Part shown: positions 25,821-33,840 of the stretch, one piece after another
Position numbering within the stretch: the first letter of the stretch is position 1
Layout of the letters: every line of letters begins with the position of its first letter
Assembly: GCF_013116825.1 (NCBI RefSeq)
Contig: NZ_JABFNS010000043.1
Coordinates: 1-60,472 of the forward strand
Direction of reading: 5' to 3'
Source: Myxococcus xanthus
GTDB taxonomy: Bacteria; Myxococcota; Myxococcia; Myxococcales; Myxococcaceae
DNA length: 60,472 nt
The notes under the pieces: model-generated
The model's database searches: none
What the model was told of the DNA's origin: nothing
Seen by the model: the letters and a program-made list of their open reading frames with translations, nothing else
Translations under genes and position numbers: made by a program

Positions 25821-27332
25821 ATGAATATGTCATTGATTTCCCTCGGGCTTTTGGTCGGCATGGCAGGGGTTGGCTGCGCGGGGCTCGACGAGGCCGAGGC
25901 GGTGGACTCCTCCGTATCGACGGACGCGACCTCCCAGGTCACCCAAGACCTGGTCACCCAGGTCACCGGTACCAGCCCGGTCACCTTCGTCGCCATGTCG
26001 GGCAACGAGACGAAGCCTTACGACCAGTCCGCCACGTCGGTGGTGGCATACCTGCGGGACTCATCGACCGGGGCGTTCACGGCCTATCCGGGCACGGGCT
26101 CCGCGGACGGCACCATCTCCGTGCCGAACGTCCCTTCCGGCCGCATCTACCTGAAGCTGGGCTCGCGCTACCTGGTGAGCACCGGCCGCGCGTTCGATCT
26201 GGGCTCCACGGAGTGGGGCCGCGATGGCACCTTCGCCTCGCTGCCCACTCCCGTGACGGTGTCCGCCACCGGCTTGTCCCCCTGGCATCCGGGGGACTTC
26301 CTGGAAATGTATTCGTTGAACGCGGGCGCGTTCGGCTACATGGGCGGCGCCGCCACGGGGCGCCCCCTGGCGGGCGCCACGTCGCTCTCCGGGCTGAGCT
26401 TCGATTACGCCCACATGCTCAACCCGGTGCTGCTCGACAGCAGCCGCGGGGATGTGTTCTCGCTGGCGCAGATGCGGTGGCAGACGAGCGCGAATGGAGT
26501 GCCCTACCGCGCGATGCACAAGGTGCTCGACACGAGCATGACACAGGTGGAGGGCCAGCCCGTCACCGTCAGCGGAACCTTCACCCAGCCCGTCGCGACA
26601 GGCACCTTCGCGGTGGACTGGAGACGCTCGGCCTTCGAAGCCATGCGCACCCAGGTGAACCCGGACGCGGTCAGCACGTACAACGAAATCTGGATGTCCG
26701 CCCGGCCGGCCGCGCTGAGCTCGGCGTTCGCGTCCATCAGCGGGCCGCCGCTGCTCGTGAAGCTCAATCCTGACGCGCAGCGGACCGACATCGTAACGGG
26801 GAGCATGACCTACAACAACCCGCTCCCGGCGACGTGGCAGAAGGTGGCGCTCGCCGCCGCGGGCTTCACGAAGAGCTACGCGCTGGGAACCGCGACGCCC
26901 TACACCATGAGCGTGGACATCCGCGTGGACCAGGAGGCGAGCGCGTTCACCGCCGCGCCCGTGGAGCCCCTCGTCGGGCCGGTGCAGGCGCCCCTGGTGA
27001 ACACGCGCGGCGCGTTCCAGAACCTCACGGGCGTGGGGACTGACGCCTCGCTGCGCTGGTCGAAGCCGCTGGTCGGCACGGCCACGAACTACGTGGTGAA
27101 CATCTACCGGCTCGGCACGAGCAACGGCTCCACCACCGCGACGCGCGTGGCGATGCTGCACACGGATCTCCAGAGCGTGTACCTGCCCCCGGACGTGCTG
27201 CGGGCGGGCGGGACGTACTTCGCGGAAATCCAGAGCTGGTACCAGCCCGGCTCGAGCCTCGCGACGAGCCCGTTCAAGCGCTCGCTGCCTCGAGGCCGCG
27301 CCAGCGTGCTTACCGGCATGTTCAGCCCGTAG
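25821..27332 (+). CDS. Lipoprotein of unknown function
   Basis: This 503-aa protein has lipobox AGVGC (Cys19) from ATG 25821; ATG 25827 is a possible alternative. A Ser/Thr/Val-rich linker (VTQDLVTQVTGTSPVTF) is followed by beta-rich sequence throughout. One part (YLRDSSTGAFTAYPGTGSAD) resembles carboxypeptidase-regulatory folds, and the end has a fibronectin-like stretch (SLRWSKPLVGTATNYVVNIY). No enzymatic motif is visible. It is monocistronic, between two hairpins, and probably a surface lipoprotein. Confidence 0.65.
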   Translation: MNMSLISLGLLVGMAGVGCAGLDEAEAVDSSVSTDATSQVTQDLVTQVTGTSPVTFVAMSGNETKPYDQSATSVVAYLRDSSTGAFTAYPGTGSADGTISVPNVPSGRIYLKLGSRYLVSTGRAFDLGSTEWGRDGTFASLPTPVTVSATGLSPWHPGDFLEMYSLNAGAFGYMGGAATGRPLAGATSLSGLSFDYAHMLNPVLLDSSRGDVFSLAQMRWQTSANGVPYRAMHKVLDTSMTQVEGQPVTVSGTFTQPVATGTFAVDWRRSAFEAMRTQVNPDAVSTYNEIWMSARPAALSSAFASISGPPLLVKLNPDAQRTDIVTGSMTYNNPLPATWQKVALAAAGFTKSYALGTATPYTMSVDIRVDQEASAFTAAPVEPLVGPVQAPLVNTRGAFQNLTGVGTDASLRWSKPLVGTATNYVVNIYRLGTSNGSTTATRVAMLHTDLQSVYLPPDVLRAGGTYFAEIQSWYQPGSSLATSPFKRSLPRGRASVLTGMFSP

Positions 27333-27346
27333 ACGCTGAAGTCCTG

Positions 27347-27376
27347 GGAAGGGAGGGAGCCCGCTCCCTCCCTTCC
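27347..27376 (+). terminator. Strong hairpin after the lipoprotein gene
   Basis: A perfect 14-bp inverted repeat, GGAAGGGAGGGAGC (27347-27360) and GCTCCCTCCCTTCC (27363-27376), lies 15 bp after the stop codon. This is typical of an intrinsic terminator stem, though T residues after it are few. Confidence 0.75.
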
Positions 27377-27487
27377 TCACGAGCCGCAGCGCTTCCGGGG
27401 GTAGGCTCATCATACGCAGCACGTTAGGGATTTCCGGGGCGGGCTTGAGTCCGTTGGCTGCTGGTGGGAACCGCGTAGGGTGGATGG

Positions 27488-28226
27488 ATGGCTTCGAAGC
27501 GCGTTCCCACCGTCACTGAAATCGGGCCCGGCACCTCGGCGCTCCAGGCCGCGTTCTGCGACTCCGTGCCGCGAGTCTTCACCCGCGCTGACTTCCGGCG
27601 TTGGACGCAGTGGGGAGCCTGCCTTCCGAACGTGGGCGGGGGCTGGCGCGCGCGGTGATGAACGCGGTGCTGGCGCATTGTGGGGATGCGCCCCCGTGCT
27701 GCTGTTCGCCAACAAGCGCGTGCTGGAGTTCTACCCGCGCTTTGGCTTCGAGCCTCGGCGCCAGACGCTGTTCTCCGCCTCGCACGTGGCGCGGCCGGGA
27801 GGGGCGACGGCGCCGCGGCTCGACCTGGGGGCCGCGGATGTGCGGGCACGGCTCCGGATGCTCTCGGACGAGGGGCTGCCGGTGACGGAGCGCTTCGGCG
27901 CGCGGGGCACGGCCGCCAGTTGGTATGCAGCGAACGGGTTCGCTCGGCCGCTGCGAGCCCTGAATGACGATGCCTGGGTGTTCGCGGAGGTGGAGGGCGA
28001 GACGCTGTTCATCGACGACGTCTTCGCGCGTGCGCCCTTTGATTTGCGTGAGGCGCTGCCGCGGCTCATCGACCGGCCGATTTCGTCCATCCAGTTCGGC
28101 TTCACGCCGGAGCGCTGGTGGCCCGGCGCGGTGGAGGCGGGCGAGGACATGGAGGCCGACCTGTTCGTGCGAGGACTGGCGTCCCCCCGTGAGGCGAACC
28201 TCTTTCCCGTCATGGCGCGGACCTGA
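27488..28226 (+). pseudogene. GNAT acetyltransferase, internally deleted and frameshifted
   Basis: Three reading frames hold pieces of one GNAT-type protein. From ATG 27488 the frame gives MASKRVPTVTEIGPGTSALQ to DFRRWTQWG. Near 27600 the sequence jumps to the acetyl-CoA-binding motif in another frame (AVGSLPSERGRGLARAVMNA), so the middle of the domain is missing. At the C5 run near 27691-27696 one base more is lost, and the third frame carries LLFANKRVLEFYPRFGFEPR through to the stop at 28226. A normal copy would need about 40-50 more residues. The product is almost certainly inactive. Confidence 0.75.
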
Positions 28227-28671
28227 GCCTGGGGCCGATGACCTGGAAGTAACAGGTCCGGGGCAGGCGCGTGAAGCTCCAGGCGAAGTTGATGACGGTC
28301 AGCTCCAGCACGAGCAGGAAGAGGCGGCGCTTGTACAGGATGCTTGAGGCCGCTTTGCGCCTTTCGTGCCGCTGGCCATGGAGCCAGGCCACCACGCCCG
28401 TCCGGATGACGAACACGGGCGCGCAGAGGTGCGCGGCGAACCGCGTGAAGAAGAGGCTGGGCGGCGTGGCGGATATCACCACCGGGGCGCTCACCTGTGC
28501 GTGCAGGTAGAAGTACTTTCGCACGTGGTCGACAATCATCAGCGCCATGACCAGCCCTCGGAGGGCGTCGATGCCGACGATGCGGCGGCCCTTGGCGCCC
28601 ACCGTCTCACGCGACGAGGCGGCGGAAGGGGCGGCGAAGTCGGGGCGTGGTGTCCGAGCGAGTTGTGTCAT
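28210..28671 (-). pseudogene. DUF1624-type membrane protein (YeiB/HGSNAT-like), truncated
   Basis: The 153-aa product begins with a family-typical IVGIDALRGLVMALMIVDHV and a membrane segment ending KYFYLHAQV. More predicted helices follow (FFTRFAAHLCAPVFVI, then RLFLLVLELTVINFAWSF). It stops after YFQVI, where the family normally continues for about 200 further residues. Its 3' end runs 17 bp into the equally broken acetyltransferase gene, so one deletion or inversion probably destroyed both. These proteins are transmembrane acyltransferase relatives; this copy lacks most of the fold. Confidence 0.75.
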
Positions 28672-29020
28672 CGCGAGCGAGGGGAGAAGGCCATCGTCGC
28701 GGTGGCTGGTGGAACAAGCATGCGTTCCTGGCCCTGGCCTGCTGGCCCGGTAACGCCCGCGGGGGCTGCGTTGGATTGCAGGGGCATGTCCCGCCTGCAG
28801 GAGGAAAGCAGCGGGAAGAATCCCCGTTCTTCCTCGTGGGCGAGGAGTACCTGGGTTTCATTGTATTTGTATCATGATGGCGATAGTTGGGCCTTGCCCA
28901 GGCGCGGACGTGCCCTTGAGAGGGCGTCCATGCGGGCCCGCCGTCTGGCGCCTGCTCTCTGTGTTGCGTGCCGCAGCCGTTCGCGAGTCCCCCTGCCCGC
29001 GAACCCACGGACGGCGGCAC
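28672..29020. other. Intergenic region, 349 bp
   Basis: This lies between the truncated membrane protein and the 3' end of the MerR gene. Small ORFs here overlap in several frames and look like noise. I found no repeat or hairpin. It should contain the promoter of the truncated membrane-protein gene. Confidence 0.4.
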
Positions 29021-29500
29021 CTATTCGCGCGCCGGACGTGATGGGGCTTGCTTCCGGCGGCGCGTGCGCCCGCCTTCGCTCCCGTGCGACGCGTGCGCCG
29101 GTCTTTGTCTGGAGGCCGTGGCAGCCGACAGGAGCTGGCGAAACCTGGGACATGCCATGTGGCGCTGCGCGGGACAGTTCGCCGCGTGCCGCAAGCCATC
29201 GCGCATGGCGCTCAGCCGCCGGATGGTGCGGTCGAGTTCCTCCGCCTTCGCGCTCAGCAGCTCCCGGTCAATGCGCGGTGGTCCGTCCGGCGAGAACATC
29301 CGAGCCAGCTCATCCAGCGAGAAGCCGGCTTCGCGTCCCAGGGCGATGAGTGCGAGCCGCTCCAGCACGTCCGGATTGAACAGGCGGCACAGGCCTCGCC
29401 TGCCCGTCGAGGAGAGCAGGCCCTTTGCCTCGTAGAAACGCAGCGTCGAGGCAGGAACGCCCGTTCGCCGGGCCACCTCGGTGATGTCCAGGTCTCTCAC
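29021..29500 (-). CDS. MerR-family transcriptional regulator
   Basis: This 159-aa protein has the N-terminal winged helix of MerR (DITEVARRTGVPASTLRFYE), then a dimerisation helix (LDRTIRRLSAMRDGLRHAAN). The effector region has cysteines in the pattern CPAQRHMACPRF, suggesting metal or redox sensing. It does not have the four-Cys iron-sulphur cluster of SoxR. It is divergent from a methyltransferase gene with a SoxR-like palindrome between them, so it very likely controls that gene and itself. The last 30 residues are Arg/Ser-rich and probably disordered. Confidence 0.85.
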   Translation of the reverse strand: MRDLDITEVARRTGVPASTLRFYEAKGLLSSTGRRGLCRLFNPDVLERLALIALGREAGFSLDELARMFSPDGPPRIDRELLSAKAEELDRTIRRLSAMRDGLRHAANCPAQRHMACPRFRQLLSAATASRQRPAHASHGSEGGRTRRRKQAPSRPARE

Positions 29501-29504
29501 CCTG

Positions 29505-29535
29505 TTGACCTCAAGTCGACTTGAACTGGCACTGT
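29505..29535 (+). promoter_or_regulatory. MerR/SoxR-type operator-promoter for the methyltransferase
   Basis: A perfect 14-bp palindrome TCAAGTCGACTTGA (29511-29524) follows a -35-like TTGACC (29505-29510). With the long 19-bp spacer used by MerR-type promoters, a weak -10 (CACTGT) falls at 29530-29535. The arrangement copies the E. coli SoxR site (CCTCAAGTTAACTTGAGG) and points toward the methyltransferase gene at 29578. Confidence 0.7.
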
Positions 29536-29577
29536 ACGGCCTTCACTTCTTGAAGGCATGTGAAGGGAGACGCCCAG

Positions 29578-30441
29578 ATGGCATCTGGTCACCAGCCCCC
29601 GGAGGGGCAGGCAGCGCTTTGGAATGGCCTCGCGGGACAGGCCTGGGTCGATAGTCGGGACCTGCTCGAAGGGATGTTCAAGCCGTTCGAGGACCTGCTC
29701 GTCGAAGCTGTCCAAGCCCGTGGCGCGCGTCAGGTGCTCGACGTGGGTTGTGGGACGGGCAGCACGACGCTCGCCGTCGCTCGGCGGCTCGGTGCCCAGG
29801 GACACTGCGTCGGCATCGACATTTCCGCGCCCATGCTCGCGGCGGCGCGGGCCCGGGCCGAAGCGGAGCATGTGGCCGCCAGCTTCATCGAGGCCAACGC
29901 GGAGCATCACGCCTTCGAGCGAGGGCGCTTCGACATGGTGATTTCACGCTTCGGCGTGATGTTCTTCGACGATGCCGTCCAGGCCTTCGTGAACCTGAGA
30001 CGTTCCGCAAGGGAGAATGCCAGGCTGAGCTTCATCGCCTGGCGAAGCCCTTCGGAGAACCCGTTCATGACGACCGCCGAGCGGGCCGCGGCGCCCCTCC
30101 TTCCAAACATGCCCGCCCGCCAGCCGAACGCGCCGGGCCAGTTCGCCTTCGCGGATGAGGACCGGGTCCATCGCATCCTGGAGCAGAGCGGCTGGATGGA
30201 CATTGGCATCCACCCCATTGATGCCGCCTGCACCCTGCCTGAGCGGGGGTTGGTCCAGTACCTGACCCGGTTTGGGCCCCTCGGCCGCGTTCTTCACGAA
30301 GCCGACGAGAGGACCCGGACTCACGTCATCGAAACCGTCCGCGCCGCCTTCAACCCCTATGTGCACGGCGACGAGGTGCGGTTCACCGCCGCTTGCTGGC
30401 GGGTCGAAGCTCGCGCTCCCGCTGAGGTCCTCTCGGCGTGA
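29578..30441 (+). CDS. SAM-dependent methyltransferase
   Basis: This 287-aa class I methyltransferase has motif I VLDVGCGTGSTTLAVARRL, an acidic strand-2 end (VGIDIS) and post-motif FDMVISRFGVMFF. The ATG at 29578 has GGAG about 8 bp upstream; GTG 29560 would add 6 residues. Resemblance is to UbiE-like or small-molecule methyltransferases; the substrate cannot be read. The divergent MerR gene and operator suggest induction by a toxic compound or redox cycler, which the enzyme might methylate. Confidence 0.8.
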   Translation: MASGHQPPEGQAALWNGLAGQAWVDSRDLLEGMFKPFEDLLVEAVQARGARQVLDVGCGTGSTTLAVARRLGAQGHCVGIDISAPMLAAARARAEAEHVAASFIEANAEHHAFERGRFDMVISRFGVMFFDDAVQAFVNLRRSARENARLSFIAWRSPSENPFMTTAERAAAPLLPNMPARQPNAPGQFAFADEDRVHRILEQSGWMDIGIHPIDAACTLPERGLVQYLTRFGPLGRVLHEADERTRTHVIETVRAAFNPYVHGDEVRFTAACWRVEARAPAEVLSA

Positions 30442-30442
30442 C

Positions 30443-30474
30443 GTGACGGGCGGCTCCCTGAATGCCGCCGTCAC
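30443..30474. terminator. Bidirectional hairpin between convergent genes
   Basis: GTGACGGGCGGC (30443-30454) pairs with GCCGCCGTCAC (30464-30474) with one bulged base. It lies in the 56 bp between the methyltransferase stop and the LURP-like gene's stop and could serve both. Confidence 0.5.
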
Positions 30475-30497
30475 CAGTCCGGGAGAAGGTTCGGGGA

Positions 30498-31115
30498 CTA
30501 CTGCTGCCGGCCCTCGATGGCGCACATGAGCACCGCCGCCGCGATGCCGAATCGCCGGTCCAGCTGGCGTTGGGTGTCCATGGAGAAGTCCAAATCAATC
30601 TTCTGGATGAACGGGTTGAAGCGCTGGTGGAAGGCGAGCACCTGGTTGGTGCCCAGCGTCCCGGTGAAGGACTGGGGAATCAGCGCGGTCAGGAAGCGGC
30701 GCACCAGCGCCAACATCATGCTGTCCTCTTCAATCTTCCCCACCTCCTGGTCATTCGCGTCCAGCACCAGCCACTGGTCGCGGAGGATGGAGCGCAGGCC
30801 CTTGCGGCGCAGCGCGCCCACGCGCTCGCCCGTGGTGGCATCCGTCACGTCGTACGTCATGCCGAAGTCGAGGATGCCGCGCGCCTTGATGGTGATCAGC
30901 TCCTCGCGCATCTCCTCGTCGCTGTAGATGCGGATGTCCTCCTTCAACTTGAAGGCCTTCAGCTTCGAGTAGAAGGCGAGGTTGCCCGCCTCGTCGTAGA
31001 TGTGGAACGCGTCGCCGAACAGCTTGAAGAACTTGCGGCGAATCATGTAGCGCGTCTGGCCGAAGCGGCCGGGGGCCAGGTGGCTGGGGGGACGGGTCTG
31101 GAGTGCAGTCGACAT
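30498..31115 (-). CDS. LURP-one-related / scramblase-like protein
   Basis: The protein has 205 aa from ATG 31115; ATG 31139 would add 8 residues. After a short leader comes the tubby-like LURP-one fold: RYMIRRKFFKLFGDAFHIYD, NLAFYSKLKAFKLKEDIRIY, then ARGILDFGMTYDVTDA. The last hydrophobic helix is FGIAAAVLMCAI. Family members are related to phospholipid scramblases and tubby proteins; a role at the membrane is a guess. It follows the RegA-like gene by 88 bp on the same strand and could be the last gene of that operon. Confidence 0.75.
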   Translation of the reverse strand: MSTALQTRPPSHLAPGRFGQTRYMIRRKFFKLFGDAFHIYDEAGNLAFYSKLKAFKLKEDIRIYSDEEMREELITIKARGILDFGMTYDVTDATTGERVGALRRKGLRSILRDQWLVLDANDQEVGKIEEDSMMLALVRRFLTALIPQSFTGTLGTNQVLAFHQRFNPFIQKIDLDFSMDTQRQLDRRFGIAAAVLMCAIEGRQQ

Positions 31116-31202
31116 TCCGCCACCCATAGCAAAGGTCACCAGTGACTGGCACGGGGCTCCCGCTCATTGCGAGCCCGGTAATTCCCGGGAGGCGTGAGCG
31201 TT

Positions 31203-31766
31203 TCAGCGGGAAGGCGGGTACTTCTGCAGCTTGCGCTGGAGCGAGCGCCGGTGGATGCCCAGCTTGCGCGCCGCCTCGGAGATGTTGCCGCCGCAGTCCG
31301 CCAGCACGCGGTTGATGTGCTCCCACTCGGCGCGCGCCAGGGACGGGGCCTCGAAGCGCTCCGAGGTCGCGACGGAGGGCTCGCCGGACGCGCGCGCGAA
31401 GGCCGCGAGCAGGTCCTCCGCGTCCGCGGGCTTCGGCAGGTAGTTCACCGCGCCCAGCCGGATGGCATCCACCGTGGTGGCGATGCTCCCGTAACCGGTG
31501 AGGACGATGACGCGCGTGGCGGCATCCACCGCGAGCAAATCCCTCACCACCTCCAGGCCGCTGCGGCCCGGCATGCGCAGGTCCACCACCGCGTACTCGG
31601 GCGACTCGCGGCGCGCGGCGGCCAGGGCCTCGTCGTAGTCCCCCGCGGTGGTGACGTCCCAGCCGCGCTCGCGGAAGGCGCGGGCCAGCCGCTCGCGCAA
31701 GGTGGAATCGTCATCCACCAGCAACAGGCTGGGGCGCTCCTCTGTGCCCGCGCTCGCGATGCTCAT
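31203..31766 (-). CDS. RegA/PrrA-type response regulator
   Basis: This 187-aa regulator has a receiver (acidic residues in LLVDDDS, phospho-acceptor D62 in VVDLRMP, and K in LPKPAD), then a Fis-type helix-turn-helix (INRVLADCGGNISEAARKLG, then IHRRSLQRKL). Length and layout match the RegA/PrrA/ActR group, which act in global redox control. Its start overlaps the kinase stop (ATGA at 31763-31766), so the pair is co-translated. Its targets here are unknown; the lipoprotein and outer-membrane genes in the operon are candidates. Confidence 0.88.
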   Translation of the reverse strand: MSIASAGTEERPSLLLVDDDSTLRERLARAFRERGWDVTTAGDYDEALAAARRESPEYAVVDLRMPGRSGLEVVRDLLAVDAATRVIVLTGYGSIATTVDAIRLGAVNYLPKPADAEDLLAAFARASGEPSVATSERFEAPSLARAEWEHINRVLADCGGNISEAARKLGIHRRSLQRKLQKYPPSR

Positions 31767-33073
31767 GGCGCGCCCTCCGTCACCGGCAGTGAGAGGCTCG
31801 CCGTGGTGCCCCGGCCCGGCGTCGAGCGCAGCTCCAGCGAGCCGCCCAGCTGCTCCACCAGCGTGCGCGCCAGGAAGAGCCCCAGGCCCATCCCTTCGCC
31901 GGGTGGCTTGGTGGTGAAGAAGGGCTCGCCCGCCCGGGACAACACGTCCGCCGCCATCCCCGTGCCCGCGTCGCGCACCTCCAGCAGGGCGCCTTCGCCG
32001 CGCGCTTGCACGCGCAGCTCCACGGGGCGTGACACCTGGGACGCCTGGAGCGCGTTCTTCACCAGCCCGCGCAGCACCCGGGCCAGCGCCCGGGGCGGGC
32101 CGTGGACGTGCCAGTCGCGGGCCTCGGTGGGCAGTTCGACCTTCACCCGCTCCGCGCCGGGAAGCTCCGCCAGCATGTCCTCCACCAGCCGGCCCAGGGG
32201 CACGGGGTGGAAGGGCTCACCCGTCGTCTGCCCGGCGTCCGCGGACATCTGCACCAGGACGTCGCGGCAGCGGTCCACCTGCTGGCGGATGAGGCGCAGG
32301 TCCTCGCGAACGGACTCGGAGGTGCCCGCGATGGCCAGCGCGCGCTCCACCTCCTTGGTCACGACGGCGATGGTGGACAGCGGCGTGGACAGCTCGTGCG
32401 CGGCGCCCGCGGCGAGCGTCGCCAGCGAGGCCACCTTCTCCCGCCGCGCGTGCAGCGCGCGCGCCTGCGCCAGCTCCTGCTCCCGCGCCCCGAGCGCCCG
32501 CGTGACGCGCTGGACGAAGTAGACGATGAAGCCCGCGGCCACGGCGAAGGCCACCCACATGCCGTTGATGTGCAGCCGCATCAGCTCCGCGTGGTCCGGC
32601 CGAGACAGGCCCGCTGGCAGCTCCACGTCCTGCAACACGAACAGCGAGCCGAAGGCCGTCAGCGTGAAGCCGAGCAGACCCCACATCCACCGCGAGGGCA
32701 GCAGCACGGTGCCCAGCGCCACGTTCACCAGGTAGAGCGTGGTGAAGGGGTTGTGCGTGCCGCCGCTGAGGGCCAGCAAGCCGGTGAGCACCAGCGTGTC
32801 CCACAGCATCAGCTTGCCAAGGGTGCCCTCCGTCACCCGGGGGCCGCGCGCCAGCCACGCCCGCACCGACACGTTGGTCAGCGCCTCCAGGCCCAGCAGC
32901 GCGGAGAGCTCCGGTATCGGCAGCGCCAGCTCCAGCCCGAAGGCCGCCACGCTGATGACGAGCGTCTGGCCCAATAGCAGGCCCCATCGCAAGCGCAGCA
33001 GCCACTCCAGGTTGATGCGGGCCCGGGAGTCGGGCTCTGGGAGCGGCGGGGCGGCTTGGGGCGGAGGCGTCAT
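31763..33073 (-). CDS. RegB/PrrB-type membrane redox histidine kinase
   Basis: This 436-aa kinase has six or so predicted membrane helices in the first 190 residues. It keeps the quinone-site signature GGTHNPF at residues 104-110, as in RegB. HisKA has H226 in GAAHELSTPLSTI. The ATPase has NALQASQVSRPVELRV and the G box EGMGLGLFLARTLV. I do not see the redox-active Cys described in Rhodobacter RegB near the HisKA domain, so the quinone site may be the main sensor. It overlaps both neighbours by 4 bp. Expected role: to phosphorylate the RegA-like partner according to respiratory state. Confidence 0.88.
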   Translation of the reverse strand: MTPPPQAAPPLPEPDSRARINLEWLLRLRWGLLLGQTLVISVAAFGLELALPIPELSALLGLEALTNVSVRAWLARGPRVTEGTLGKLMLWDTLVLTGLLALSGGTHNPFTTLYLVNVALGTVLLPSRWMWGLLGFTLTAFGSLFVLQDVELPAGLSRPDHAELMRLHINGMWVAFAVAAGFIVYFVQRVTRALGAREQELAQARALHARREKVASLATLAAGAAHELSTPLSTIAVVTKEVERALAIAGTSESVREDLRLIRQQVDRCRDVLVQMSADAGQTTGEPFHPVPLGRLVEDMLAELPGAERVKVELPTEARDWHVHGPPRALARVLRGLVKNALQASQVSRPVELRVQARGEGALLEVRDAGTGMAADVLSRAGEPFFTTKPPGEGMGLGLFLARTLVEQLGGSLELRSTPGRGTTASLSLPVTEGAP

Positions 33074-33837
33074 GGTGCGACGGAGGAGGGAGGCACCACC
33101 GAGCGGGCCACGTTGCCCACCAGGTCCACGTTGGCGGGCGGTTGCTCGGCGCTGACGCCATCCAGCCACGTATCCCACGAGAGCGCAAAGACGAGCTGCG
33201 TGTGAGGCGCGGCTTCCGACAGCGTCACCCACTCCAGTAGCACGTCCACCGAGGCGCGCGTCTGGAAGCTCACCTCGAAGGGCTGGGGCTCGCTGTCCTG
33301 TCCGGTGCGCAGGGTGCCACGCAGGTGCAGGCTGCGGCCCACCATGTCCACCGGCGCGTCGCCCTGGGCGGCCGCGGCCAGGCCTTGCGCGTCGTTGCCC
33401 GCGGGCTCGAAGTGGAGGCGCGCGTGGCAGTAGCGGCCCGGCGGCGGGTGCACCGCGCCCAGCGGAATGACCGTCCCATCCTCGCCGCCCAGGTTCACGA
33501 CGTGGGCGGTGTCCAGCCGCGTGGGGTGGGTCACCGTGTGGTGGGCCCACGCGGTGCCCACGGGGGACAGCTGACGCAGGAAGCGCTTCCAGCCGACCTC
33601 CGCGCAGGGGAGCAGCTCCACGCTGCCCAGCGTGACGAAGCCGCTGGTGAGGATGGCGTGGGTGCCCTGGTCGTTCATGAGCTCGCGCGCGCCGGCCGCG
33701 CCCGAGATGGGCCGCGCCCGGGCGGTGATGAGCGCGAGGTCGAGCGTCATGCCGTCCTGGACGTTGGTGCCGCCGCAGCCGGTGAGAGACAGGAGCGCGG
33801 CGGCGCCCACGGTGACGGGCTTGAGGAAGGAGCGCAT
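33070..33837 (-). CDS. Lipoprotein co-translated with the RegB-like kinase
   Basis: This 255-aa lipoprotein has lipobox SLTGC (Cys21). Paired residues typical of metal sites appear (TAWAHHTVTHPTRLDTAHVV, then GRYCHARLHFEP). Its stop overlaps the kinase start by 4 bp and its start lies 3 bp after the upstream outer-membrane gene, so all four genes form one operon. The His/Cys content suggests it could bind a metal such as copper and report to the kinase, but this is inference; no family is recognised. Confidence 0.65.
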   Translation of the reverse strand: MRSFLKPVTVGAAALLSLTGCGGTNVQDGMTLDLALITARARPISGAAGARELMNDQGTHAILTSGFVTLGSVELLPCAEVGWKRFLRQLSPVGTAWAHHTVTHPTRLDTAHVVNLGGEDGTVIPLGAVHPPPGRYCHARLHFEPAGNDAQGLAAAAQGDAPVDMVGRSLHLRGTLRTGQDSEPQPFEVSFQTRASVDVLLEWVTLSEAAPHTQLVFALSWDTWLDGVSAEQPPANVDLVGNVARSVVPPSSVAP

Positions 33838-33840
33838 GGT

